This document shows, piece after piece, positions 24,762 to 33,380 of a stretch of DNA of 64,000 nucleotides (position 1 is the stretch's first letter; each line of letters begins with the position of its first letter). The notes beneath the pieces were generated by a model. The model did not search any database. It was given only the letters and a program-made list of their open reading frames with translations, and was not told where the DNA came from. The position numbers and the translations under genes are program-made. This stretch comes from Chelativorans sp. AA-79 (GTDB taxonomy: Bacteria; Pseudomonadota; Alphaproteobacteria; Rhizobiales; Rhizobiaceae): contig NZ_CP120361.1 of NCBI RefSeq assembly GCF_029457495.1, positions 5,036,001 through 5,100,000 on the forward strand. The letters are read 5' to 3'.

Positions 24762-25238
24762 ATGTCCGCTTCCCTCATCTTCGACATCGCGCCACTCGGC
24801 TCGCTTGTCGCCTATAGCGACGGCCAGCCGAAGCCGCCTGCGCGCTTCACCAAAAAGCTGGCCGCGTGGAAATCCCGCAATGGCGTCGGCCGTCTTGTCC
24901 GCAAGACGCCGGGCCGCGAGCGTCCGACCTATACGACCCCGCCATCCTTCACCCTGCATGAGGGTGATTTCGGCGGAGGTGGCATCATCCTGATCACCGT
25001 CATGCGCAGCTACGGCATCGACAGCGATCTGCGGTTCCGGGTGATCGAACGCCCGAAGATCGGTCAGGTCCGCGTCCTGCAGGATGTCGGCGAGAACACC
25101 GAGTTGCTGCATCTCGCCGAGAACCGCGAGGCCGCGGAGCTCTGGCTGGCCAGGAGCGGCCATAGCCGCGCGCGTCTCGAGGAGATCACCGCCGACGAGG
25201 TAGGCGCCGATGCCATCGAGGGTCGCGCCGCCGCGTGA
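24762..25238 (+). CDS. conserved ICE protein, 158 aa, unknown
   Basis: No domain recognised. N-terminal half is basic (KPPARFTKKLAAWKSRN, LVRKTPGRERPTY); the middle GDFGGGGIILITVMRSYGID suggests a beta-rich core; the C-terminus is helical. It starts right after leader B1 with AGGAG 7 bp before ATG. Neighbours are other unnamed ICE proteins. Confidence 0.7.
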   Translation: MSASLIFDIAPLGSLVAYSDGQPKPPARFTKKLAAWKSRNGVGRLVRKTPGRERPTYTTPPSFTLHEGDFGGGGIILITVMRSYGIDSDLRFRVIERPKIGQVRVLQDVGENTELLHLAENREAAELWLARSGHSRARLEEITADEVGADAIEGRAAA

Positions 25239-25261
25239 CTTGTCGCTTTTCTCATTCACCT

Positions 25262-25309
25262 GGCCCGCCGTCGAAGGACTGCGGGCCATTTTCATTTCAG
25301 GAGAAGACC
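25262..25309 (+). promoter_or_regulatory. leader family B, copy 2
   Basis: Hairpin TGGCCCGC-cgtcgaaggact-GCGGGCCA (perfect 8-bp arms) followed by TTTTCATTTCAGGAG. Compared with copy 1, the arms are extended on both sides while pairing is kept. The last bases are the ribosome site for the gene at 25310. Confidence 0.6.
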
Positions 25310-25636
25310 ATGCCGACCGAACCCAAAGTCATCCGACCAGCCCCGCAAAGGGTTTATGTTGCCATTTATGAGCACCGTCATGGCACGGATGTTCGTGTGT
25401 TCGCCGATGAGGCCCAGGCCATGTGCTGGCGTACAGGCTTGGCCAAGGAATGGTGGAGCGATGCCTTCGAGGACGATCCTCCGCCCGATGATGCAATCGG
25501 CGAGGCATATTTCGAGCGGATGCTGGAGCGCGACGAGTTCTTTTCGACGATGCAGTGCGAGGTCGAAGCCGGCGATCACCGCCCGACCGATCCGGCGGAT
25601 CTCGGTTCGATCTCCGGCACAGAAAGGTCGGCATGA
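25310..25636 (+). CDS. small ICE protein, 108 aa, unknown
   Basis: Acidic, Trp-rich middle (CWRTGLAKEWWSDAFEDDPP). No domain recognised. Ribosome site AGGAG lies in leader B2. Stop overlaps the next start (ATGA), so the two small proteins are made together and may interact. Confidence 0.68.
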   Translation: MPTEPKVIRPAPQRVYVAIYEHRHGTDVRVFADEAQAMCWRTGLAKEWWSDAFEDDPPPDDAIGEAYFERMLERDEFFSTMQCEVEAGDHRPTDPADLGSISGTERSA

Positions 25637-25929
25637 TGACGGTCGATGAAATCTTCGCCGACGACCGCCGCAATCCTCCCTCGGAGCGTTCGCTTCCGTG
25701 GGAGGAAACGCGCGGCGGCGTCACCGTCGTCGTGGAACCGAAGCCGCATTGGGCCGAGGACATGCGCGCCTTCCGGCTCGATGCCCGTGAATATTGCCGC
25801 TATGCCGACTGGAGCGCCCATGGCCCCCGCACGCGGTTTTACAGTCACATCGATACCTCCGGCGACGGTATGATGCTGAAGGCCCGCACCATGATCGCCC
25901 GCGAAATCGCCGATGGTTTCTGGGACTGA
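25633..25929 (+). CDS. small ICE protein, 98 aa, unknown
   Basis: Reads MMTVDEIFADDRRNPPSERS and later AEDMRAFRLDAREYCRYADW. No known domain. The ATGA overlap at 25633-25636 couples it to the preceding gene. Acidic, probably soluble. Confidence 0.66.
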   Translation: MMTVDEIFADDRRNPPSERSLPWEETRGGVTVVVEPKPHWAEDMRAFRLDAREYCRYADWSAHGPRTRFYSHIDTSGDGMMLKARTMIAREIADGFWD

Positions 25930-26350
25930 CCGGCTCTGAAAGCAGCACCTAGCACCGAGCCGTCGGGTATCGCTGCACATGCAGCGATGGATTGAGTTCC
26001 AGCTTCACCATAGCGCAGTCCGCTTGTCGTTGCGGAGGAAAGGGTTCCGTCCCCGGCCTGAATCACGTCCTGGAAATCCACCCGGCAACAGGCTGGTGCG
26101 GCGAGGCATCCGCAGCGGGTATCCGGCACCTGTCAGAGGTAAGGCACCACCCCCGCTTCCATTCGCAAACCTTGGTCCGTCCGTCTCTTCGTCAATCAAC
26201 CCACGAGGGGTCGGCTTACGCAAGCGTGCCGCCCTCGCGGATTCGGGAAATGCCCGAACGCGCGAGGGTGATTGCAGATCCGGCCGGACACTTCGGGCGC
26301 CTGTCGCGCGGGGGATGGTCCCCCGCCTCCAGAGACAGGAGCCGGAACCC
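25930..26350 (+). promoter_or_regulatory. 421-bp gap with nested hairpins and leader family C, copy 1
   Basis: No gene recognised. A nested hairpin lies at 26229-26265: CCCTCGCG pairs with CGCGAGGG outside TTCGGG-aaatg-CCCGAA. Nearer the next gene, GCGGGGGA-TGG-TCCCCCGC (26309-26327) is followed by a ribosome site AGACAGGAG. The latter shares the centre GGGATGGTCCC with the ssb leader but has other stem bases. Confidence 0.5.
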
Positions 26351-26515
26351 ATGTCCTATGCAGATGCCACCGCCTTCGCCGCCAGCCTCGCTACCACCCT
26401 GATGGTCGAGATCGTCGTGTTTCAGGCCGGGGACGGAACCCACGGCGCTTGCCCCGCCGCCGAGTTCGACGGCGACGAGGATATGGTGGAGCTGGAACTC
26501 GATCCATGGAGCTGA
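26351..26515 (+). CDS. 54-aa small protein, unknown
   Basis: MSYADATAFAASLATTLMVE then a very acidic end (FDGDEDMVELELDPWS). It has a proper ribosome site (ACAGGAG) and a structured leader of the kind seen before ssb, so I treat it as real despite its length. No known domain; could be a small regulator or inhibitor. Confidence 0.55.
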   Translation: MSYADATAFAASLATTLMVEIVVFQAGDGTHGACPAAEFDGDEDMVELELDPWS

Positions 26516-26691
26516 GGCGCGAAAGCACCTCGCCCCGACGGCCCGCTGCCCAGGCGCAGCCGGGCCTTCTTCCCGTCAATCGCCGCCGATTGCCGCTTGC
26601 GTGCCGGTCCGCATTGCGATCCCGGCTCGCATCGGAAAGAACGGGCGGCGACCACGCCGATTTCGCTCCTTCAAGATGAAAGCCTTTTGCC

Positions 26692-27060
26692 ATGCTCAGC
26701 CACATCGTCGTTTCCGTCCTGCTCTGCACGGCAACCTGCGAACCGGCCGAAGTCCGGGTCTGGGATGGAGATTCCATCCGCGTGGGCCCAACGCGGCAAG
26801 CGGAAGCGGTTCGGATCTTCAACATCGATGCCCCCGAGATCGAGGGGCAATGCGCCTCTGAATCCGATCTCGCGCTGCAAGCGAAGACCAGGCTCGCCGA
26901 TCTCCTGCATGGGCGGCGCGTTGAAATCCTGCGTCAGAGCACGGACCGCTATGGCCGGACCCTGGCGGCGATCCGCGTCGAAGGCCACGACGTCGGCGAT
27001 ATTCTCGTCGGCGAAGGGCTGGCGAGAACCTGGGCTGGACGGCGCGAGCCCTGGTGCTGA
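26692..27060 (+). CDS. staphylococcal-nuclease-like (thermonuclease) protein
   Basis: 122 aa. SNase domain marks: VWDGDSIRV (about residues 24-32), RIFNIDAPEIEGQC (Asp-Ala-Pro-Glu calcium/active region) and RYGRTLAAIRVEG (catalytic Arg). The N-terminal MLSHIVVSVLLCTATCEP is a short export-like leader. Likely a secreted or periplasmic nuclease; close relatives ride on many ICEs. Slightly short of full SNase length at the C-terminus. Confidence 0.85.
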   Translation: MLSHIVVSVLLCTATCEPAEVRVWDGDSIRVGPTRQAEAVRIFNIDAPEIEGQCASESDLALQAKTRLADLLHGRRVEILRQSTDRYGRTLAAIRVEGHDVGDILVGEGLARTWAGRREPWC

Positions 27061-27109
27061 GCGTCGGATCATTCCGGCGCAGACCGGAACAATCCTCAAT
27101 CGCGAAGGA

Positions 27110-27190
27110 AGAGTGAGAGTGCGGGCCGGTTGGCCGTGACGGGTTGCAGGCGGGAGAGAGGCTTCCGCCGCCCGTCGCGGAGTATTCCCC
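27110..27190 (+). promoter_or_regulatory. leader family A, copy 3
   Basis: Closest to copy 1 over the whole length (GAGTGAGAG, GCGGGCCGG, CCGTGACGGGTTG, CCCGTCGCGGAG). Hairpin GGCGGGA-gagaggc-TTCCGCC (27149-27169) has seven pairs with one G-U; four stem positions differ from copy 2 with pairing kept. A second small stem GGCC-ggtt-GGCC precedes it. Confidence 0.65.
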
Positions 27191-27748
27191 ATGACCCTAT
27201 CCCGCCAAACTACGTTCGCTCCTATTCGTGAAATTGTCGCGCGGCAGGTGCTGCCCCGGCTGCACCGCGCCCGGAGGCTGCCTCTGCGTATCTCCTGCAT
27301 CGGCACGGCTCGTTACGATGGTCTCAGTGATGCCGATGGTTTCGACCGCACGGTCGTCATCGGCGAGTGCCCGTCTCCCGACGACGCCATGACCGTCGCC
27401 AGCCAGTGCGTCGCGCGCGGCGACGTCCGCGTCGGCTCGGACGATACGCTGCGCTTTCGCCCGCGCATCATGATCATTCAAGACAGCGACCGGGGCCTCG
27501 TTCTTGCTGGAGAGGTCCGCGCCCGGATCATTCTCTGGCAGCAACCTGTCGCGTCCGATGCCGAGGCCCGCCGTGTCGTCACCGAAGCCAGCCGGTTACG
27601 CGGCACGGCCTTCGCGGCATCCGGGCGCGGCGACACGGTATCCGCGCGCGATTACCGCTACCGCGCCGGCCTGCTCGAGGCGCGACTGGTCGATCCCTTC
27701 TGGCGCGAGACCGCCACCGAACTTCAGCGGCTGCCGCAAGCCGCCTGA
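27191..27748 (+). CDS. conserved ICE protein, 185 aa, unknown
   Basis: Basic N-terminus (REIVARQVLPRLHRARRLPL), then LPLRISCIGTARYDG and DTLRFRPRIMIIQDSDRGLV. No domain recognised. The start follows leader A3. C-terminal SARDYRYRAGLLEARLVDPF is helical. The leader it shares with ardC and parB suggests common timing of expression. Confidence 0.7.
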   Translation: MTLSRQTTFAPIREIVARQVLPRLHRARRLPLRISCIGTARYDGLSDADGFDRTVVIGECPSPDDAMTVASQCVARGDVRVGSDDTLRFRPRIMIIQDSDRGLVLAGEVRARIILWQQPVASDAEARRVVTEASRLRGTAFAASGRGDTVSARDYRYRAGLLEARLVDPFWRETATELQRLPQAA

Positions 27749-27776
27749 TCACACCAACCAGTTTCCACCCATCCTC

Positions 27777-27817
27777 GCCCGGCCTCACGCCGGGCTTTGT
27801 CGTTTCAGGAGCCTGAC
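27777..27817 (+). promoter_or_regulatory. leader family B, copy 3
   Basis: Hairpin GCCCGGC-ctca-? with CGCCGGGC closing (GCCCGG pairs with CCGGGC), then TTTGTCGTTTCAGGAG and the start. The TCGTTTCAGGAG end matches copy 1. Confidence 0.55.
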
Positions 27818-28234
27818 ATGGCCAACTATTTCACCCATTTCTCCTGCCTGCTCGATGTGGGCACGCCCGAGAACGCCGCCCGCGCGCTCGAACTCTACAA
27901 CGCGCTGTCCGAGCAAAACGCCGCCGAAGACCCTCCGTCCGAAGGTTTCCTGCTCTCAATCCAGCCCGAGCACGGCGGCACGCAACTCTGGATGCGCGAC
28001 GACGAAACCGGCGATCCCGAGCATGTCATCCAGTTCGTCAAACGCTGCGCCGCCGCGTTCGGGTTGACCGGACTCTGGGGGTTTCAATACGCAACCACCT
28101 GTTCGCAGGCGCGGGTGAACGCCTTCGGCGGCGGCGCGCACGCCCTCGATCTCGCCACCGGCGAGACCGTGGACTGGATTTTCAGCGGCAGTTGGCTGGA
28201 GATCGTTCTGGACGGAGGCGATCCCTATGCCTGA
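27818..28234 (+). CDS. conserved ICE protein, 138 aa, unknown
   Basis: MANYFTHFSCLLDVGTPENA, then WGFQYATTCSQARVNAFGGG and WIFSGSWLEIVLDGGDPYA at the end. Compact, aromatic-rich and acidic; no known domain. Ribosome site AGGAG belongs to leader B3. Overlaps the next gene by 8 bp, so the pair is coupled. Confidence 0.72.
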   Translation: MANYFTHFSCLLDVGTPENAARALELYNALSEQNAAEDPPSEGFLLSIQPEHGGTQLWMRDDETGDPEHVIQFVKRCAAAFGLTGLWGFQYATTCSQARVNAFGGGAHALDLATGETVDWIFSGSWLEIVLDGGDPYA

Positions 28235-28871
28235 GATCATCGAAACCACCGTCTATCGGCTCAACGAGCTTTCCGACGAGGCGAAGGACAAGGCCCGTGC
28301 TTGGTATCGCGAGGGAGGCTTCGACTACGACTGGTATGATGCGGTCTATGAGGATTTCCAGCAGATCGCGGAAATCCTGGGTGTCCGCTTCAAGACCCGC
28401 ACCGTTCGCCTTATGGGCGGTGGGTCGCGTCAGGAGCCGCGCATCTTCTTCTCGGGCTTCTGGTCGCAAGGCGATGGCGCCTGCTTCGAGGGCTACTATT
28501 CTTACCGGAAAAACGCCACGGCCGAGATCCGATCCTATGCGCCGCAGGACAGGATTCTGCATGGCATCGCCGATGCCCTTCGGAGCGTCCAGCGGCGCAA
28601 TTTCTACCAGCTTCGCGCCGAGGCTACGCATCGCGGCCATTACCACCACGAATATTGCATGGCGATCTCGGTCGAGCGCGACAGCCCGACGTGGCAGGAC
28701 ATGACCGCCGATGCCGAGGAAGTCGTCATCGAGGCGCTGCGCGATCTGGCCCGCTGGCTCTATCGCCAGCTTGAGCGCGAATACGAATACCTGACCTCGG
28801 ATGAGGCGGTCGATGAGACGATCGCCGCCAACGACTACACCTTCACCGAGACAGGACGCCGTTTCGGCTGA
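28227..28871 (+). CDS. conserved protein, 214 aa (annotated elsewhere as antitoxin-like)
   Basis: YRLNELSDEAKDKARAWYRE is the opening of a family I recall being labelled an antitoxin of a stability system on other elements, without firm proof. FFSGFWSQGDGACFEGYYSY and HYHHEYCMAISVERDSPTWQ are its conserved core. Acidic C-terminus. If it is an antitoxin, its partner would be the overlapping upstream 138-aa protein; this is only a guess. Confidence 0.68.
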   Translation: MPEIIETTVYRLNELSDEAKDKARAWYREGGFDYDWYDAVYEDFQQIAEILGVRFKTRTVRLMGGGSRQEPRIFFSGFWSQGDGACFEGYYSYRKNATAEIRSYAPQDRILHGIADALRSVQRRNFYQLRAEATHRGHYHHEYCMAISVERDSPTWQDMTADAEEVVIEALRDLARWLYRQLEREYEYLTSDEAVDETIAANDYTFTETGRRFG

Positions 28872-28877
28872 TTTCGA

Positions 28878-29030
28878 CAAGCGCCCCGCCTGACGGCCGG
28901 GCGCTTGTTTCATGCCTGCTGTCGCCTCGGATTGAGAGGGAGAGTGGGGCCGGAAGGGAATTGAGCCGGTGCGGTCGAGAGAGAGCGCCGCTTAGGCTCG
29001 ATCTCTTTCCGCTCTCCCGAGGAATCCCCG
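28878..29030 (+). promoter_or_regulatory. hairpin and leader family A-like copy 4 (before helicase gene)
   Basis: First a strong stem AAGCGCCC ... GGGCGCTT (28878-28906) followed by GTTTCATG, a likely terminator of the previous gene that resembles family B. Then GAGAGGGAGAGTGGGGCCGG, CCGGTGCGGTCGAGAGAGAG and, before ATG, CCCGAGGAATCCCCG. The GTCGAGAGAGAG box matches leader A2 but the rest has diverged; GTCGAG can pair with CTCGAT. Confidence 0.45.
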
Positions 29031-32000
29031 ATGAACATGATTTCCGCATCCGCGGCGGCATCCGCTACCGCGCCGCTTTCGCGCGACCAGGACGCCGAGA
29101 CCGCAGCCTGCATCTTCGCCGCCGCCGGTCTGCTGCTGCCGCATCTCGAACGCGGCCAGCGCGTCGATGCCGCCACGTTGCGCGGCGCCATGGAAGCGGG
29201 TTTCGGCGTGTCCGATGCCACCGGCGCATGGACCTGGAAGACCGCCTATGACGCCTGCGAGGCTGCGACGGTCCTGTTCCTGCGCAAATACGGCAACGTG
29301 CTTTTCCGCAAAGCCGGATCTCCGGCCACGATCCTGCCGCAGCTCGACAAGATTGCCGGGCTCCTGCCGACCCACACCCGGCGTTCCGAGGAAGCCCAGA
29401 CCTTTCAGCAGTTCTCCACCCCGATCCCGCTCGGCTTCGCGGCAGTGACGGCGGCGGCGATCACCCCCGCCGACCGGGTGCTGGAACCCTCGGCCGGCAC
29501 CGGGCTCCTCGCCATCCTGGCCGAGATCGCCGGCGGCTCCTTGCTGCTCAACGAACTCGCGGAGACCCGCGCCGGTCTCTTGTCTTCCCTCTTTCCGGCC
29601 CTTTCCGTCACCCGCTTCGACGCGGCCCAGATCGACGATCATCTCGATCCCGGCCTTGTCCCGACCGTGGTGCTGATGAACCCGCCGTTCTCGGTCGTGG
29701 CCAATGTCGAGGGCCGGATGGCCGATGCCGCCTTCCGCCATGTCGCCTCGGCGCTGGCGCGCCTCGCACCCGGCGGGCGGCTCGTGACCATCACGGGCGC
29801 GAGCTTTGCCTCCGATAATTCGGCATGGACCGCCTCCTGGACCCGGTTGCAGGAACGGGGCCGCGTGGTCTTCTCCGCTGCCGTCGATGGTTCGGTCTAT
29901 GCCAAGCACGGCACCACCATCGACACACGGCTGACCGTCATCGACAAGCTGCCCGCCGAAGATGCGGCGGTGTTCCCGACCGCGCCCGGTGTGGCGTCGG
30001 ATGTCGCCACCCTGGTGGGCTGGCTGGCGGAGCAGCTTCCGGCCCGGCTTCCCGTCGATCCCGGCCTGGCCGTGCCGGCCGCACGGCCTGCCGCGCCCCG
30101 CACCGTGCGCGGCTATGTCAACCGCGCCGCGCGATCCGCGCCCGCCGCGCCGCTGTCCGAGCCGGAGGGTGTTCCGCTCGCCTTTGAGACCGTGGATTGG
30201 GAACCGGCTGAGGACGGTCGCCTCTCCGACGCGATCTATGAGGAATACGGTCTCCAGACCATCCGCATCGCTGGGGCGCAGGCGCATCCGACCCAGCTCG
30301 TGCAGTCGGCCTCGATGGCGAGCATCGCGCCGCCGAAGCCGAACTACCGGCCGATGCTGCCGAAGGACATTCTCGGCAAGCTGTCCGAGGCGCAGTTGGA
30401 AACCGTGATCTATGCCGGCGAGGCCCATGCGGGATACCTCGCCGGGGGCTGGACGGTCGATGACACGCTCGACAATCTCTCCGCCGCGCCGGAGGACGCC
30501 ACGAATGCCATCCGTTTCCGCCAAGGGTTCATGATCGGGGACGGCACCGGCGTCGGCAAGGGCCGGGAATCCGCCGCCATCATCCTCGATAACTGGATGC
30601 AGGGGCGGCGCAAGGCGGTCTGGATCTCGAAATCCGACAAGCTGCTGGAGGATGCGCAGCGCGACTGGTCGGCCCTCGGCATGGAGCGCCTGCTGGTCAC
30701 GCCGCTGTCGCGTTTCCCGCAGGGCAAGCCGATCACCCTGAACGAAGGCATCCTATTTCTAACCTATGCCACGCTGCGCTCCGACGACCGCGGAGAAAGG
30801 GTTTCCAGGGTCAGGCAGATCGTCGAATGGTTAGGCTCCGATTTCGATGGAGTGATCATTTTCGACGAGGCGCATGCCATGGCCAACGCGGCAGGCGGCA
30901 AGGGAGAACGCGGCGATGTCGCCGCCAGCCAGCAGGGCCGTGCCGGGCTGCGCCTCCAGCACGCCCTGCCGCAGGCCCGCGTGGTCTATGTCTCGGCCAC
31001 CGGCGCCACCACCGTCCACAACCTCGCCTATGCGCAGCGGCTCGGCCTCTGGGGCGGCGAGGATTTTCCGTTCTCGACCCGCGCCGAGTTCGTCGAGGCG
31101 ATCGAGGCCGGCGGCGTCGCGGCCATGGAGGTTCTGGCCCGCGACCTGCGCGCGCTTGGCCTCTACACCGCCCGCTCGCTGTCCTTCAAAGGCGTCGAAT
31201 ACGAGTTGCTCGACCATGAACTGACGCCGGAGCAGGTCCGCATCTACGACAGCTATGCCGATGCCTTCAGCGTCATCCACAACAATCTCGATGCGGCGAT
31301 GCAGGCCGCCAATATCACCGGCAGCGACGGCGGTTCCGGCACGTTGAACCGGCAGGCCAAATCTGCGGCGCGCTCGGCCTTCGAGAGCGCGAAGCAACGG
31401 TTTTTCGGCCATTTGCTCACGTCCATGAAAACCCCGACGCTGATCCGCTCGATCACCAGCGATCTGGAGACGGGACATTCCTCCGTCATCCAGATCGTCT
31501 CGACCGGCGAGGCGCTGATGGAACGGCGGCTGGCGGAGATCCCCACCGAGGAATGGAGCGATCTGAAAATGGACCTGTCGCCGCGCGAATACGTCCTGGA
31601 CTATCTCGCCCATTCCTTCCCGGTCCAGCTCTACGAGCCGTTCACGGATTCGGAGGGCAATCTGTCCTCGCGCCCGGTTTATCGCGACGGCCAGCCGGTC
31701 GAGAGCCGCGAGGCCGTGGCCCGGCGGGACGAGATGATCGCCAGCCTTGCCAGCCTGCCGCCGGTCCCCGGCGCGCTGGACCAGATCATCCAGCATTTCG
31801 GGACCGACACGGTGGCCGAGGTGACGGGGCGCTCGCGGCGCGTCGTACGCAAGCGCAGCGTCACCATCGACCGCTTGGTGGTGGAGAACCGCGCGGGTTC
31901 GGCGAACCTCGCGGAAACCCAAGCCTTCATGGACGATGCCAAGCGCGTGCTGGTGTTCAGTGACGCCGGCGGCACGGGCCGGTCGTATCACGCCGAAATG

Positions 32001-33380
32001 TCGGCGAAGAACACCCGGTTGCGCGTCCATTACCTGCTTGAAGCGGGCTGGAAGGCCGATGCCGCCATCCAGGGGCTCGGCCGGACGCACCGCACCAACC
32101 AGGCGCAGCCGCCGCTATTCAGGCCGATCTCGACCAACGTGAAAGCCGAGAAGCGTTTCCTCTCGACCATCGCCCGCCGCCTCGACACGCTGGGCGCGAT
32201 CACGCGCGGCCAGCGCCAGACCGGCGGCCAGGGCCTGTTCCGGCCTGAGGACAATCTGGAATCGCACTACGCGCGCGACGCCCTGCGCCAACTCTACCTG
32301 CTGCTCGTGCGCGGCAAGGTCGAGGGATGCTCGTTGGAGCGGTTCGAGGCTGCCACCGGCCTGAAGCTGATGGACAGCAATGGCATTAAGGACGATCTGC
32401 CCGCCATCACGACCTTCCTCAACCGGCTGCTGGCGCTGACCATCGAGCTTCAGGGCGTGCTCTTCTCCGCCTTCGAGCAGCTTCTGACGGCGCGGATCGA
32501 GGGCGCCATTGCCTCCGGCACCTATGACGCCGGGCTGGAGACTTTGCGGGCAGAATCGTTTGTCGTCACCGACCGGCAGGTGATCTACACCCATCCCCGC
32601 ACCGGGGCCGAGACCAGCCTGCTGACCATTACCGAGCGCAGGCGCAACCGGCCGGTGACGCTCGATGCGGCCCTGGCCGAACTCGATGACCCGCGCGCGA
32701 AGCTGCTGATCAACGAGCGCTCGGGCCGGGCGGCGGTGCAGATCCCCACGACCAGCGTGATGCTGGACGATGGCGAGATCGAGCGCCGCGTTCGCCTCAT
32801 CCGGCCGATGGAGGCGCAGAACGTCCCGGTCAGGATGATGGGCGAAACCCATTGGGTCGAGGCCGACCGGGACGCTTTCGCTGCGGCCTGGGAGGCCGAG
32901 GTTGCAGAAGTGCCCGAGTTTGCCGACTCCACCCTGCATATGGTGACGGGCCTTTTGCTGCCGATCTGGAAGCGGCTGCCCAACGACTCCACCCGCGTCT
33001 ACCGGCTCCAGACAGACGCGGGCGAGCGCATCATTGGCCGCAAGGTCTCCCCGGCCTGGGCCGCGAACGCGACCACGACCGGGATCACCAAGGTTACGCC
33101 GGAGGATGCCTTCGCGGCGCTGATGGAAGGCAGGACGATCCTCGATCTCGCTGAGGGCCTCCAGCTTCGCCGGGTCCGCGTCATGGGGGTGAACCGCATC
33201 GAGCTTTCCGGCTTCACCGACACCATGCGCCAGCGGCTCACGGCCTATGGCCTGTTCCACGAGATCATCTCCTGGAAGCTGCGCATGTTCGTGCCCGTCG
33301 ATGCCAGCGGCCCGGCGATCCTCGGCAAGCTGCTTGATCGCTGGCCGGTCGAACGCATCGGCGAGCGGGAGGCAGCCTGA
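29031..33380 (+). CDS. methyltransferase-like / Strawberry-notch helicase fusion, 1449 aa
   Basis: N-terminal third is an N6-adenine-methyltransferase-like fold: SAM motif VLEPSAGTGLLAIL (about residues 147-160) and catalytic-type motif LMNPPFS (about 215-221). The rest is a Strawberry-notch (Sno)-type SF2 ATPase: Walker A GDGTGVGKGR (about 503-512), DEAH box FDEAHAM (about 611-617), and helicase C-terminal motifs such as QGLGRTHRTNQAQPP. It probably remodels or modifies incoming or nicked DNA; precise function is unproven. Starts after an A-like leader; next gene overlaps by TGATG. Confidence 0.9.
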   Translation: MNMISASAAASATAPLSRDQDAETAACIFAAAGLLLPHLERGQRVDAATLRGAMEAGFGVSDATGAWTWKTAYDACEAATVLFLRKYGNVLFRKAGSPATILPQLDKIAGLLPTHTRRSEEAQTFQQFSTPIPLGFAAVTAAAITPADRVLEPSAGTGLLAILAEIAGGSLLLNELAETRAGLLSSLFPALSVTRFDAAQIDDHLDPGLVPTVVLMNPPFSVVANVEGRMADAAFRHVASALARLAPGGRLVTITGASFASDNSAWTASWTRLQERGRVVFSAAVDGSVYAKHGTTIDTRLTVIDKLPAEDAAVFPTAPGVASDVATLVGWLAEQLPARLPVDPGLAVPAARPAAPRTVRGYVNRAARSAPAAPLSEPEGVPLAFETVDWEPAEDGRLSDAIYEEYGLQTIRIAGAQAHPTQLVQSASMASIAPPKPNYRPMLPKDILGKLSEAQLETVIYAGEAHAGYLAGGWTVDDTLDNLSAAPEDATNAIRFRQGFMIGDGTGVGKGRESAAIILDNWMQGRRKAVWISKSDKLLEDAQRDWSALGMERLLVTPLSRFPQGKPITLNEGILFLTYATLRSDDRGERVSRVRQIVEWLGSDFDGVIIFDEAHAMANAAGGKGERGDVAASQQGRAGLRLQHALPQARVVYVSATGATTVHNLAYAQRLGLWGGEDFPFSTRAEFVEAIEAGGVAAMEVLARDLRALGLYTARSLSFKGVEYELLDHELTPEQVRIYDSYADAFSVIHNNLDAAMQAANITGSDGGSGTLNRQAKSAARSAFESAKQRFFGHLLTSMKTPTLIRSITSDLETGHSSVIQIVSTGEALMERRLAEIPTEEWSDLKMDLSPREYVLDYLAHSFPVQLYEPFTDSEGNLSSRPVYRDGQPVESREAVARRDEMIASLASLPPVPGALDQIIQHFGTDTVAEVTGRSRRVVRKRSVTIDRLVVENRAGSANLAETQAFMDDAKRVLVFSDAGGTGRSYHAEMSAKNTRLRVHYLLEAGWKADAAIQGLGRTHRTNQAQPPLFRPISTNVKAEKRFLSTIARRLDTLGAITRGQRQTGGQGLFRPEDNLESHYARDALRQLYLLLVRGKVEGCSLERFEAATGLKLMDSNGIKDDLPAITTFLNRLLALTIELQGVLFSAFEQLLTARIEGAIASGTYDAGLETLRAESFVVTDRQVIYTHPRTGAETSLLTITERRRNRPVTLDAALAELDDPRAKLLINERSGRAAVQIPTTSVMLDDGEIERRVRLIRPMEAQNVPVRMMGETHWVEADRDAFAAAWEAEVAEVPEFADSTLHMVTGLLLPIWKRLPNDSTRVYRLQTDAGERIIGRKVSPAWAANATTTGITKVTPEDAFAALMEGRTILDLAEGLQLRRVRVMGVNRIELSGFTDTMRQRLTAYGLFHEIISWKLRMFVPVDASGPAILGKLLDRWPVERIGEREAA

